64,000 nt of DNA from Paractinoplanes atraurantiacus (GCF_900215205.1 NZ_OBDY01000013.1:20347-84346), one strand, 5' to 3'; shown: positions 34,098 to 43,187, numbered from the stretch's first letter. Numbers and translations: made by a program. Notes: a model not told the origin generated them from the letters alone.

Positions 34098-35129
34098 GTG
34101 CCCACACCCGCTCCCCGCCGCCCCACCGTCAAAGACGTCGCCAAGCAGGCCGGGGTCGCGCCCATGACGGTCTCCTACTCCTTCAACCACCCGGCGCGGG
34201 TCGCCGAGGCCACCCGGGCCCGGGTGCTGGAGGCCGCGGCCCAGCTGGGCTACCGCCCCGACAGCACCGCCCGCGCCCTGCGCTCGGGGCGCGCCAACCA
34301 GCTCGGCGTGGTGGTCGGTGAGCACCTGTCCTACCTCCTCGACAACCCGCAGGCGGCGCAGTTCCTGGCCGGGATCACCGACGTCTGCGTCGACGAGGAC
34401 CTGGGAGTGGTGCTGATTCCCACCCGGGGCGATGCCTCCGACGTCGACCGGGTGCTGGCGGCGTCGGTGGACGGCTACGTGCTGTGGACCACCGTCGCCG
34501 ACGACCCGGTGCTGGCCGCCGTCGCGGGCAGCGGGCGGCCCGCGGCCATCCAGGGCGGCCCCGCCCACCCGGGCCTGGCGATCATCGGGCCCGATGACCG
34601 CGCGGCGGCGGCCGCGGTCGCGGCGGCCACGCCGCTGGCCGTGGCGACCCCCGTCATCATCAGCTTCCCCCTGGACCGGCGCCGCACGGGCGGCGTCCTG
34701 CGCGGCCACGACCTAATGGACCCAGGGTCGGTCCCGTTTCCCGTTACCGGGACTCGCCTGGCCGGCTACCGCGACGCGCTGACCGCGGCCGGTCACGACT
34801 GGGGCGACGTGCGGATCGCCGTGGTGGAGCGCAATCAGCGCGAACTCGGCGAGGAGGCCGCCACGGCGTTGCTCGAAACGGTCGAGGGCCCCGTGGTGAT
34901 GCTGACGATGAGCGACGAGCTCGCGATGGGAGCCCACTCGACGGTGGGGCGCACCCGGCGGGAGGTGACGCTCACCGGGTGGGACGGCTCGCGCGAGGCC
35001 ACCACCTCGGGAGTCTGGTCGGTGGCGGCCTCGTTGCGCGATCAGGGCCGGGCGTGTGCCCGCGCGGCCCTGTCGGGCGAGCCCGGCCGGCATGAGGTGC
35101 CCTGGACCGTGGTCGCGCCCGATCGGTGA
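34098..35129 (+). CDS. LacI-family transcriptional regulator
   Basis: 343 residues. The N-terminal helix-turn-helix is TVKDVAKQAGVAPMTVSYSFNHP with the hinge helix STARALRSGRANQLGVVV, followed by a periplasmic-binding-protein-like effector domain. TATGAT (34086-34091) lies six bases before GTG 34098, so the transcript is leaderless. Its likely targets are itself and the divergent MFS exporter. The effector is unknown, as no sugar enzyme adjoins it. Confidence 0.9.
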   Translation: MPTPAPRRPTVKDVAKQAGVAPMTVSYSFNHPARVAEATRARVLEAAAQLGYRPDSTARALRSGRANQLGVVVGEHLSYLLDNPQAAQFLAGITDVCVDEDLGVVLIPTRGDASDVDRVLAASVDGYVLWTTVADDPVLAAVAGSGRPAAIQGGPAHPGLAIIGPDDRAAAAAVAAATPLAVATPVIISFPLDRRRTGGVLRGHDLMDPGSVPFPVTGTRLAGYRDALTAAGHDWGDVRIAVVERNQRELGEEAATALLETVEGPVVMLTMSDELAMGAHSTVGRTRREVTLTGWDGSREATTSGVWSVAASLRDQGRACARAALSGEPGRHEVPWTVVAPDR

Positions 35130-35132
35130 GCC

Positions 35133-36320
35133 TCAGGCCGCCAGGGCCGGCTCGGGCTCGGGCGCGGTGCGCTTCGGGGCTCGGGCCAGCGCGGCCGCCG
35201 CTCCCATCACCGCGAGGCCCGCGACGGTGATGCCCGCGCCCGCCCACAGCGGGGACGCGTACCCCAAACCGGCCGAGATCGTCAGGCCGCCGGCCCAGGC
35301 GCCCAGCGCGTTGCCCAGGTTGAACGCGGCGATGTTGGCCCCGGAAGCCAGCGTCGGAGCGCCGGCCGCGTAGTGCATCACGCGCGTCTGCAGGCCGGGC
35401 ACCGTCGCGAAGCCGAAGGCGCCCATCAACAGCAACCAGACGATGGTGGCCCACTGGCTGTGTGCGGTCAGCGCGAAACCGGCCAGCACCACAACCAGCC
35501 CGGCCAGCACGGTCACCAGCGTGCGGTCCACGCCACGGTCGGCCGCGCGGCCGCCCAGGACGTTGCCGATGAACAGGCCGGCGCCCACGATGACCAGCAG
35601 CCACGGCACGGCGCCGGAGGAGAAGCCCGCCACGTCGGTCAGCGTGTACGCGATGTAGGTGAACGCGCCGAACATGCCGCCGAAGCCGAGCACCGTCACC
35701 GTGATGGACAGCCAGACCTGCACGGACTTGAAGGCGCTCAATTCACGGCGTACGGACGAAGCCTTCGACTCTCCGGCGCCGGCCGGCACCAGCGCGAGAA
35801 TGCCGAACCACGCCACCACCCCGACGGCCGTGATGGCCCAGAACGTCGAGCGCCAGCCCGCGGCCTGCCCGAGCAGCGTGCCCAGCGGCACGCCGAGCAC
35901 GTTGGCCGCGGTCAGGCCGGTGAACATCGTGGCCACCGCGGCCGCCTTGCGCTGCGGGGCGACCAGGCCGGCGGCGAGGACGGCGCCGATGCCGAAGAAC
36001 GCTCCGTGGCACAGCGCGGCGACGATGCGGCCCGCCAGCATCACCTCGTAGCTCGGCGCGACCGCCGACAGCAGGTTGCCGGCGATGAACAGCAGCAGCA
36101 GGCCGAGCAGCACCGGCTTGCGCGGCAGCCGGGTCGTGGCGACGGTCAGGCCGAGCGCGCCGACCACCACGGCCAGCGCGTATCCGCTGATCAGCCAGCC
36201 CGCCGCCGACGTCGAGACGCCGAAGTCGGCCGCCACCTCGGGCAGCAAGCCCATGATCACAAACTCGGTGAGTCCGATTCCGAAGCCGCCGATGGCGAGC
36301 GCCACCAGTCCGAGAGGCAT
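35133..36320 (-). CDS. MFS exporter (AraJ/CmlR-like DHA1 family)
   Basis: 395 residues and twelve membrane segments. Signature regions include GIGLTEFVIMGLLPEVAADF, TRLPRKPVLLGLLLLFIAGN and AGRIVAALCHGAFFGIGAV, typical of the arabinose/chloramphenicol efflux group. ATG 36320 has AGGAAG nine bases upstream. Its stop is three bases from that of the convergent LacI gene. No regulator adjoins it; the substrate is unknown. Confidence 0.9.
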   Translation of the reverse strand: MPLGLVALAIGGFGIGLTEFVIMGLLPEVAADFGVSTSAAGWLISGYALAVVVGALGLTVATTRLPRKPVLLGLLLLFIAGNLLSAVAPSYEVMLAGRIVAALCHGAFFGIGAVLAAGLVAPQRKAAAVATMFTGLTAANVLGVPLGTLLGQAAGWRSTFWAITAVGVVAWFGILALVPAGAGESKASSVRRELSAFKSVQVWLSITVTVLGFGGMFGAFTYIAYTLTDVAGFSSGAVPWLLVIVGAGLFIGNVLGGRAADRGVDRTLVTVLAGLVVVLAGFALTAHSQWATIVWLLLMGAFGFATVPGLQTRVMHYAAGAPTLASGANIAAFNLGNALGAWAGGLTISAGLGYASPLWAGAGITVAGLAVMGAAAALARAPKRTAPEPEPALAA

Positions 36321-36437
36321 GAGATCTACTTCCTTTCTTGCGTACGCCGATAGTTGCGCACGCGCCATAAAAACTAGGCGGACGCAGATAGGAAGCGCAA
36401 GCAACGATCATGTGAAGGCCGACACCTACTTGCGCCG

Positions 36438-36460
36438 ACAGGTTTGCAATGGAAACCTGT
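36438..36460. promoter_or_regulatory. Inverted repeat before the membrane protein/wHTH operon
   Basis: ACAGGTTT, a 7-bp spacer, AAACCTGT: perfect 8-bp arms ending four bases before ATG 36465. It could be the operator for the winged-helix regulator encoded second in this operon. The rest of 36321-36437 shows nothing recognisable. Confidence 0.5.
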
Positions 36461-36464
36461 TGGC

Positions 36465-37151
36465 ATGACAAGTGACTCGATCTCCGCCGACGACCCGCGC
36501 CGGCTGCTGGCCGAAGTGCGCGCGCTCGCCCACCGCGTGCGCGCCGACCAGCGGATGACCTGGGCCGCCCTGCTCGTGCTGGGCGTGACGACGCTGCTGG
36601 CCATCCCGGTCGACTGGTTCGGCATGCGGGTGGACTGCCACTCCGACGGCAGCTGCGAGTTCGCCCGCAACGGGATGCTCTACTTCTGGCCGGCCGCGAT
36701 GGTGCTGGCCTACGCGGCCATCGCCGTCTGGTACTTCCGGGCCGCCCGGGCGCGAGGGCTGGGCACGAGGGTCCTGCCGTACGCCATCACCGGCGCCGTG
36801 ACGACAGTCGTGTTCCCCGCCGCCTGGCTGGCTGTCTTCCTGTACTTCCGCAGCCACCCTTATCCGGACGGCCCCATGCCGTACTGGCAGTTCGTGCTGG
36901 ACCGCCTCGTCATGCCGTGGGGCATGATCGGCGTGGCCCTGCTGGTGCTGGTCTGGCTGGAACGCAACCTGGCGCTGCTGCTGTTCACCGCCGGATATCT
37001 GGCGCTGGTGCTGCTGGTGCTCCCGATGAACGACGGCTTCGCCTCGCCCCACCTCGGCTTCCGGGCCGGCATGGCGCTGCCCCAGCTCATCGTCGGCGTC
37101 GTGCTGCTGCTGGCCGCGGCCGGCTTCGCGCGGGCCGGACGGCGACGGTGA
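36465..37151 (+). CDS. Integral membrane protein, unknown function
   Basis: 228 residues with an N-terminal cytoplasmic helix (RRLLAEVRALAHRVRADQRM) and six hydrophobic segments. A loop between the first two contains two Cys (DCHSDGSCEF), possibly a disulfide outside. No catalytic motif is seen. The downstream regulator gene starts in its stop codon (GTGA), so the pair resembles membrane-protein/regulator operons in which the regulator is the second gene. Confidence 0.75.
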   Translation: MTSDSISADDPRRLLAEVRALAHRVRADQRMTWAALLVLGVTTLLAIPVDWFGMRVDCHSDGSCEFARNGMLYFWPAAMVLAYAAIAVWYFRAARARGLGTRVLPYAITGAVTTVVFPAAWLAVFLYFRSHPYPDGPMPYWQFVLDRLVMPWGMIGVALLVLVWLERNLALLLFTAGYLALVLLVLPMNDGFASPHLGFRAGMALPQLIVGVVLLLAAAGFARAGRRR

Positions 37152-37465
37152 ACGACCACCCTTCCCTCGGCCTCGACGACGTGGTGCACCAGCGCGTCCG
37201 GCTCGGCATCCTCACCATCGCGCACGAGGCCCGCCGCGTGGAGTTCGGATATCTGCGCACCCAGTTGGACCTGACCGCCGGCAACCTTTCCAAGCACTTG
37301 AGCGTGTTGGAAGGAGCGGGGCTCATCGAGGTCGAGAAGGGATACGAGGGCCGCCGCCCCCGCACCTGGATCACCCTGACCCCGGCCGGCACGACCGCCC
37401 TGGCCGACGAGATCGGCCGCCTGAAACAGCTCATCGCCCGCGTGGAGACCACCCCGGAGGACTGA
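37148..37465 (+). CDS. Winged-helix transcriptional regulator (ArsR/MarR-like, single domain)
   Basis: 105 residues. The recognition region is FGYLRTQLDLTAGNLSKHLSVLEGAGLIEVEKG and the wing RPRTWITLTPAG, typical of the small HTH_34-type regulators. It overlaps the membrane gene (GTGA) and the esterase gene (TGATG), so all three are translationally coupled. It probably binds the inverted repeat at 36438-36460. Confidence 0.85.
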   Translation: MNDHPSLGLDDVVHQRVRLGILTIAHEARRVEFGYLRTQLDLTAGNLSKHLSVLEGAGLIEVEKGYEGRRPRTWITLTPAGTTALADEIGRLKQLIARVETTPED

Positions 37466-38472
37466 TGACCACCGCACTGACCCGCCGCACCCTGCTCGCC
37501 TCTGCCATCGCCGCCGGCGTCGCCGGCCCGTTGGCCGCCGCCGGCCCGGCCTCGGCCGCGCGGCCCCGCCTCACCCTGCCCGCGCCGACCGGCCCGCACC
37601 CGATCGGCACGGTGGAGCGGCATCTCGCCGACGGGCGCCGGGAGCTGATGGTCGGCATCTGGTACCCCGCGGCGGCCCGGCGCGGCCCGGTGGTGCCGTG
37701 GATGCCCGGCGCCCTCCTGCGCGCCCTGCTGGCCGACAACGGCCTCCCGTCGGACGCCGCCGCCTCGCCCCTCACGGCCGCACACGAGGGCGCCCCGGCC
37801 CTGCGGGCCCTCGGCCGGCGGCCCGTCATCGTGTTCTCGCACGGCGCCGACGGCCACCGCTCCGAGATCACCGTCATCGTGCAGGAACTGGCCAGCCACG
37901 GCTACACCGTCGTCACGGTGGACCACACCGACTCCTACACCGAGTTCCCCGGCGGCCGCCTGCACGTGCCCGACGACGACGTGTCGGTCACCCCGTACGA
38001 CCACGCCGACGACATCACCTTCGTGCTCGACCACCTCGAAGACGTGACGGCGGGACGGCGCATCGGCATGTTCGGCTACTCCAAGGGCGGCACGGCGACC
38101 GCCATCATCGTGGGCCGCGACCGGCGGGTGCGGGCCGGCATCAGCCTGGACGGCCCGATGGAGTGCCAGCCGCCGCTCACCACCGACATCCACCGCCCGT
38201 TCCTGATGTTGACCGCGAGCTTCCCCCGCACCCCCGGTTCGAGCGCCGCCGACTTCTGGACCCACCTCAAAGGCTGGCGCCGCGACGTCCACATCGACGG
38301 TGGCACCGAGATCTCGTTCTCGGACGCGGTCTGGCTCCTGCCGCAACTGGCCCGCCTCACCGGGATGAGCGACGAGGACCTGGCCGGCTGGATCGGCACG
38401 TACGACCCGGCCCGCGCCGTGCGGCTCCAGCAGACGTACCCGCTCGCCTTCTTCGATCAGCACCTGCGTTAA
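37465..38472 (+). CDS. Secreted PAF-acetylhydrolase/lipase-like alpha/beta hydrolase lacking the usual His
   Basis: 335 residues. It has a Tat-type signal (LTRRTLLASAIAAGVAG) cleaved near ASAA, then an alpha/beta hydrolase of the platelet-activating-factor acetylhydrolase type: oxyanion region VIVFSHGADGH, nucleophile S206 (GYSKGG) and acid D229 (ISLDGP). The catalytic His that in relatives lies just before SFTD/SFSD is Glu here (GGTEISFSD, E282). Either another His serves, or the enzyme is inactive. It ends the three-gene operon and overlaps the last bases of helR. Confidence 0.8.
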   Translation: MTTALTRRTLLASAIAAGVAGPLAAAGPASAARPRLTLPAPTGPHPIGTVERHLADGRRELMVGIWYPAAARRGPVVPWMPGALLRALLADNGLPSDAAASPLTAAHEGAPALRALGRRPVIVFSHGADGHRSEITVIVQELASHGYTVVTVDHTDSYTEFPGGRLHVPDDDVSVTPYDHADDITFVLDHLEDVTAGRRIGMFGYSKGGTATAIIVGRDRRVRAGISLDGPMECQPPLTTDIHRPFLMLTASFPRTPGSSAADFWTHLKGWRRDVHIDGGTEISFSDAVWLLPQLARLTGMSDEDLAGWIGTYDPARAVRLQQTYPLAFFDQHLR

Positions 38473-40592
38473 GTCAGGATCACGAGCTGCTGCGTGGCCC
38501 GGGTCATCGCGACGTAACGGTCCACCGCGCCGTCGAACCCGTCGGGGTCGATCAGCACGACGAGATCGAACTCCAGGCCTTTGGACAGCTCGGGCGTCAG
38601 CCACTTGATCTTGTCGGTGCCCTTCCGGGGCGAACGGCTGATCACGCAGGCGACCCCCTCCCCCTCGGCATGAGAAGCGAGCCACGACGCCAGGATCCCG
38701 TCGAGCTCGCCCACCGAACCGTGGACGACGGGCAGGCCGCTGCTACGGATCGAGGTCGGCACGTTCGCGTCCGGCAACGCCGCCCGGATGACCGGCGCGG
38801 CCACGGCCATGACCTCTTCCGGCGTACGGTAATTGATCGTCAGCGAAGCAAGCTCGACATGATCGAGGCCCACCCGCGCCAGCCGTTCGCGCCACGACTC
38901 GGTGAACGGCCGGCGCGCCTGGGCCCGGTCCCCCACGATCGTGAAGCTGCGCGACGGGCACCTCAGCAGCAGCATCTGCCATTCCGCGTCGGTCAGCTCC
39001 TGCGCCTCGTCGACCACGATGTGCGCGAACGGCCCGGCCAGCAGATCCGGATCCGCCTGGGGCAGAACCGAATCGTCCACCAGCACGTCGCGCAGATCCG
39101 GCTGGACCAGCATCTTCATCAGGCCTTCGCCGTCGTCGTACTGTGCCGAGTCGATCAGGTCGTCGACCACGCGGTCCATCCGCGCCCGCTGGCCGGCCAC
39201 CGCCGCTTCCTGCCGGCGCCGGCGCCGCGATTCCTCCGGGTCACCGACGCGCTGCCGGGCCGCGTCCAGCAAGGGAAGATCGGCGGTGGTCCAGGCTTGC
39301 GGTTCCTTGCGCTGCATTTTCCGTACGTCATCAGGGGTGAGCCAAGGCGCGCAGCGCCGCAGATAAGCCGGCACCGACCAGAGATCGCCCACGATGTCGG
39401 CCGCGTGCAGAATCGGCCACGCCCGGCTGAACGCGCCCGCCAGCTCGCGATGGCGCACCAATGACCGGCGCAGCAATTCCTCGGGCTCGTCCCCGTCGTA
39501 TTTCGCCACCAGGATCGCCAGCAACTCCTCCCACACCTGATCGCGGCCCTCGTTGTGCGGCGTCCCCGGCCCGGGCGCGCCGAACGCCTCGGCCCAGTCG
39601 TCCGCCGTCAGCCTGATCTCGGCGTCGTCGGTCGCCACCGTCATGCCCTGGCGCGGCGGCTCCTCGTAGAAGCGGACCGCCGCCTCGACCGCCTTCACCA
39701 TGCCGGCCGCGGCCTTCAGCCGGGCCACCTCCGGGTCACTCTCCGGGGTGGCCGGCCTTCCCTGGGGTACGAGGTCACGCAGCGTGCAGGTCTGCACGTC
39801 CTCCTCGCCGAGGCTGGGCAGCACGTCCGACACGTACGCCAGGTAGGGCTCGTGCGGTCCCACGAACAGCACGCCGCCCTGCCGGTGCCCCAGTCGCGGG
39901 TCGGAGTAGAGCAGGTAGGCCGTGCGGTGCAGCGCGACCACTGTCTTGCCCGTGCCCGGCCCGCCGTCGACCACGAGCGCGCCGCGGGAGCCGGCCCGGA
40001 TGATGGCGTCCTGGTCGGCCTGGATGGTGCCGAGCACGTCGCGCATCCGGGCCGAACGGTTGGTGCCGAGGCTGGCCACGAACGCGGACTGGTCGTCGAG
40101 CGCCGCGTTGTTCTCCAGGCCGTCCGGCGTGAACACCTCGTCCCAGTAGTCGGTGACCCGCCCCCGCGTCCACCGGTAGCGCCGCCGGCTGACCAGCCCC
40201 ATCGGGTTGGCGTGGGTGGCTCCGAAGAACGGCTCGGCCGCGGGTGACCGCCAGTCGACCAGTAGCCGGCGCCCTTGACTGTCGGTGAGCCCGAAGCGGC
40301 CGATGTACACCGGCTCGCCGTCCTGTCCGACCATGCGCCCGAGGCAGATGTCGAGGCTGTAGCGGCGCAGCGAGCGCAGCCGGGCGGTCAGCCGCTTGAC
40401 CGCGTCGTCCCGGTCGACCGCCTGCCGCCCCATGCCGGCGGGCGCCTTGCGCTCGATCTCGAGGCGCTCGGTGAGCTCGGCGATCGACTCAGCCAGGCTC
40501 TGCGCGATGACGGCGAAATGCTTGTCGTCCTCGGCGATCAGGGCCGGGTCGGCCTTGGCCGCGAGATTGTCCGGCAGATCGAATGCGTGCAT
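38469..40592 (-). CDS. helR: HelR-type RNA-polymerase-recycling motor ATPase (rifamycin resistance)
   Basis: 707 residues, UvrD-like SF1 fold of the HelD/HelR group. Walker A is VVDGGPGTGKTVVALHR, Walker B VVDEAQELTDAEW, motif III VGDRAQARRPF, and motifs V/VI ELSKGLEFDLVVLIDP and YVAMTRATQQLVIL. An N-terminal coiled coil with RNAP-inserting arms precedes the ATPase. HelR proteins dissociate RNA polymerase from DNA and displace bound rifamycin. ATG 40592 has GGGGGA seven bases upstream. A rifamycin-associated-element-like palindrome lies 50 bases upstream, supporting the HelR rather than HelD assignment. Confidence 0.88.
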   Translation of the reverse strand: MHAFDLPDNLAAKADPALIAEDDKHFAVIAQSLAESIAELTERLEIERKAPAGMGRQAVDRDDAVKRLTARLRSLRRYSLDICLGRMVGQDGEPVYIGRFGLTDSQGRRLLVDWRSPAAEPFFGATHANPMGLVSRRRYRWTRGRVTDYWDEVFTPDGLENNAALDDQSAFVASLGTNRSARMRDVLGTIQADQDAIIRAGSRGALVVDGGPGTGKTVVALHRTAYLLYSDPRLGHRQGGVLFVGPHEPYLAYVSDVLPSLGEEDVQTCTLRDLVPQGRPATPESDPEVARLKAAAGMVKAVEAAVRFYEEPPRQGMTVATDDAEIRLTADDWAEAFGAPGPGTPHNEGRDQVWEELLAILVAKYDGDEPEELLRRSLVRHRELAGAFSRAWPILHAADIVGDLWSVPAYLRRCAPWLTPDDVRKMQRKEPQAWTTADLPLLDAARQRVGDPEESRRRRRQEAAVAGQRARMDRVVDDLIDSAQYDDGEGLMKMLVQPDLRDVLVDDSVLPQADPDLLAGPFAHIVVDEAQELTDAEWQMLLLRCPSRSFTIVGDRAQARRPFTESWRERLARVGLDHVELASLTINYRTPEEVMAVAAPVIRAALPDANVPTSIRSSGLPVVHGSVGELDGILASWLASHAEGEGVACVISRSPRKGTDKIKWLTPELSKGLEFDLVVLIDPDGFDGAVDRYVAMTRATQQLVILT

Positions 40593-40642
40593 GAAAGTAT
40601 CCCCCGGTTTCGCCGACAATTCGGCCATTCTGCGGCACTACC

Positions 40643-40663
40643 GGGCTCTTGCCGCAAGACCCC
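40643..40663. promoter_or_regulatory. Rifamycin-associated element (RAE)-like palindrome upstream of helR
   Basis: GGGCTCTTGC, a central C, GCAAGACCCC: ten-base arms with one mismatch, centred at 40653. It closely resembles the RAE (CTTGC..GCAAG flanked by G and C runs) found before rifamycin-inducible genes in actinomycetes. It lies between helR and the divergent haloperoxidase-like gene. Confidence 0.75.
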
Positions 40664-40749
40664 CTATGTGCTATATGTTGGAAGTGGCGAGAGGTGCTTT
40701 TTACTTCTCGTCTTTTTCTTTGCCGTCCACTATCGACGATCGTGATTCC

Positions 40750-41991
40750 ATGCTTCTCTCACCGATCGTCGCCGGGTTGCTGACCCTCTCGCTCGCACCC
40801 ATTCCCGCCACCGCCGCCCCGCCCCGCGTCAACGCGGTCATCACCTGGAACGCGAACGCGCAGACGGCCATCTACGAGGTGGCCCGCCAGGCGCCGTACG
40901 TGGCCCCGCGCAGTTTCGCCATGGTGCACGGCGCCATCTACGACGCCGTGAACGCCATCGCCGGCACCCCCTACGAGCCGTACCTGACCGCCCCGCGGGC
41001 CCGTCGCACCGACTCGGCCGACGCGGCGGTGGCCTCCGCCGCGTACACCGTGCTCCTCGGCCTGTTCCCCGCCCAGAGCGACGCGCTCCGCCATCAGTAC
41101 GACACCGCCCTGGCCGCGATTCCCGCCGGCCGCGCCAAGACCGCCGGCATCGCCGTCGGCGCCCAAACCGCCAACGCCATGATCACCGCCCGCCGGGGCG
41201 ACGGCGCCTTCGAACCGGCCACCTGGAACATCTCCACCGATCCGGGCCAGTGGCGCCCGACCCCACCCACGCTGGCCGCCGACGGCGCCTGGGTGGGCGA
41301 CCTGAAACCGTTCGTCATCGACAGCAACACCAGGTTCCGTACGGCCGGGCCGCCCCCGCTGACCAGCGCCCGCTACGCGGCCGACGTCAACGAGGTCAAG
41401 GCGATCGGCGGCACCACCAGCACGGTCCGCACCCAGGACCAGACCGAGGCCGCGATCTGGTGGCACGACCGCCGCCTGACCGAATGGGAGATCAAACGCC
41501 AGGTCGCCACCCGCCAGCACCTGAGCACGTTGCAGGCGGCCCGTTTCTTCGCCATCGCCGAGATCGCCAACGCCGACTCGCTGATCGCCTGCTTCAACGA
41601 GAAGAAGCACTGGAACTTCTGGCGCCCGGTGACCGCGGTCCAACTCGCCGACACCGACGGCAACCCGAGGACGACAGCCGACCCGGCGTGGACGCCGCTG
41701 CTGGTGACCCCGCCGTTCCCCGACTACACCTCCGGCCACACCTGCTCCACCTCGACCATCATGACCACGATGCGCGTGTTCTTCGGCCGCGACGACATCC
41801 CGTTCAGCGCCTACAGCGCCGACTCGGGCACGACCCGCTCGTTCACCAGCTTCTCCGGCGCCCTGGCCGAGGTCGTCGAGGCCCGCGTCTGGGGCGGCGT
41901 CCACTTCCGCTCAGCCGACGTCCAGGGCGTGCAGATCGGCAACGGCGTCACCGCGTACGTCCTCAGACACGCTTTCCAGAGCCGTCACTGA
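40750..41991 (+). CDS. Secreted vanadium-haloperoxidase/PAP2-family protein
   Basis: 413 residues with a signal peptide (VAGLLTLSLAPIPATAA). The anion-binding residues of the vanadate/phosphate site are all visible: Lys in EKKHWNFWRP (K285 or K286) with R292, S328-G-H330 in DYTSGH, and R379...H385..D390 in ARVWGGVHFRSAD. The protein may be a haloperoxidase or an acid phosphatase; sequence alone cannot separate them. The start ATG 40750 precedes a good signal peptide, but no ribosome-binding site is seen. It is divergent from helR. Confidence 0.85.
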   Translation: MLLSPIVAGLLTLSLAPIPATAAPPRVNAVITWNANAQTAIYEVARQAPYVAPRSFAMVHGAIYDAVNAIAGTPYEPYLTAPRARRTDSADAAVASAAYTVLLGLFPAQSDALRHQYDTALAAIPAGRAKTAGIAVGAQTANAMITARRGDGAFEPATWNISTDPGQWRPTPPTLAADGAWVGDLKPFVIDSNTRFRTAGPPPLTSARYAADVNEVKAIGGTTSTVRTQDQTEAAIWWHDRRLTEWEIKRQVATRQHLSTLQAARFFAIAEIANADSLIACFNEKKHWNFWRPVTAVQLADTDGNPRTTADPAWTPLLVTPPFPDYTSGHTCSTSTIMTTMRVFFGRDDIPFSAYSADSGTTRSFTSFSGALAEVVEARVWGGVHFRSADVQGVQIGNGVTAYVLRHAFQSRH

Positions 41992-42628
41992 CCCACCCGC
42001 CCAGCACGGCCGCGAGCGCCCGCATGCGCTCCAGGGTGAGCCCGTCCGGTTGCCCCACGTCGACGCTGTCATCGCTCACGTCGTCGAGGTGAAACGGGAC
42101 GGGCTTGCCGGACGGGTGGCCCGTCCAACAGGCAACAGGCGGGCAGTCGATCCACCGGCGCCCGGACGGGAGACGCGCCTCGATGCGCGTCTCCCACGCG
42201 AAGTCGGCCTGCTCCGCGACCACTTCAGCCCACTCGCCGACCTCGATCGGCGCATCACGGGTCAGGTAGTAGCGCGGATAGGGCAGGTCGGCCATGACGA
42301 TGTCCCGCGTCATGACGCGGTCGCCCTCCACGGTGACGATCTGAACCGACTCGAACATCAGCCAGGCGTCCAGAGCGGTCGCCATCGCCGCCATCTGCCG
42401 GCACCTCGCGTCGTCAGGGTTCTTCATGGCCACCATGCCGCCGGTGTAGCGGGTCCACGCTCCATCGGCCACCTCGATGAGCCGGAAGTCGATCCCCGGT
42501 GTCAACCAGGGCGCCATGCTCATGTCCGGCGCCCGCTCGACATACTCGACGACCTCAGCCTCCGAAAGGGGATACCGCGCCGCATAGAGCGACGGCACCG
42601 CCCGGCTCACTTCCAGATCGACACCCAT
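41963..42628 (-). CDS. Hypothetical protein
   Basis: 221 residues, mixed alpha/beta and acidic, with no membrane segment (SLYAARYPLSEAEVVEYVERAP, GAWTRYTGGMVAMKN, YPRYYLTRDAPIEVGEWAEVV). I do not recognise the family. ATG 42628 overlaps a TGA in TGATG, which in the upstream gene's third frame is the natural end (see the adjacent frameshifted gene), so the two were probably coupled. The last 29 bases overlap the convergent haloperoxidase-like gene. Confidence 0.65.
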   Translation of the reverse strand: MGVDLEVSRAVPSLYAARYPLSEAEVVEYVERAPDMSMAPWLTPGIDFRLIEVADGAWTRYTGGMVAMKNPDDARCRQMAAMATALDAWLMFESVQIVTVEGDRVMTRDIVMADLPYPRYYLTRDAPIEVGEWAEVVAEQADFAWETRIEARLPSGRRWIDCPPVACWTGHPSGKPVPFHLDDVSDDSVDVGQPDGLTLERMRALAAVLGGWVSDGSGKRV

Positions 42629-43187
42629 CAGACGATTATCAACGCCTCGCCGAGCCCCAGAGTCTCGCCGCGAGCCGGAAACGGGATGCTCCTCGGTGAG
42701 CCCCTCGGCAAGCCGCCGGAAGGCTTGCTCCCGAGTCCAGGGCGGCCGGCGCGCCGCCCGCCGGATCCCCTCCCCCGCCCCCACGAAGGCGGTGCGGAGC
42801 TCGGCGAGCGGAACCCGGTCGGCCAGGCCCGGGTAGCGAACACTGCCGTGCTCGATCCGGCTTTGCGCCGCGGCGGTGCGGCGACTCCGGACGCGGCGGC
42901 CCGAGAAGCTCGGCCAGATCGGGACCCACCTGCTCGACCATCCACGCCCGCCGCTCCGCCCCGAAGTCCGCCATCCGCCGCAGCGCGGCCGCCGTCCGGC
43001 GCCGGCGCATCCGGCCCGGCTCCGACAGCAGCGCCCCGAACAGCGGGAAAGTGTTGTTGTCCCCGACATCGGCCATTCGAGCCACCGCACGCCGGTCGAA
43101 GTAGCGAGCGTCGGCGGCCGCGGCCCCGATACAGGCGATCGACGCGTCGAGCACGGTCGCGAGCAACTCGTCGGCGGTGCGGCTCAT
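42628..43187 (-). pseudogene. Hypothetical gene with two apparent frameshifts
   Basis: Plausible coding moves through three frames. It starts at ATG 43187 (LLATVLDASIACIGAAAADA ... MVEQVGPDLAELLG), continues one frame over (RIEHGSVRYPGLADRVPLAE, REQAFRRLAEGLTEEHPV) and ends in the third (ARGETLGLGEALIIV), whose TGA overlaps the next start as TGATG. Each shift equals one extra base, the first in the GGG near 42897 and the second in the TTT/GGC near 42690. Repaired, it would be about 186 residues. These could be real mutations or assembly errors in GC-rich runs. Function unknown. Its ATG overlaps the upstream membrane gene's stop. Confidence 0.55.

Noticed and set aside
42628..43187. Programmed ribosomal frameshifting
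   Set aside because: Two same-direction shifts without slippery sequences or structures are better explained by mutation or sequence error.
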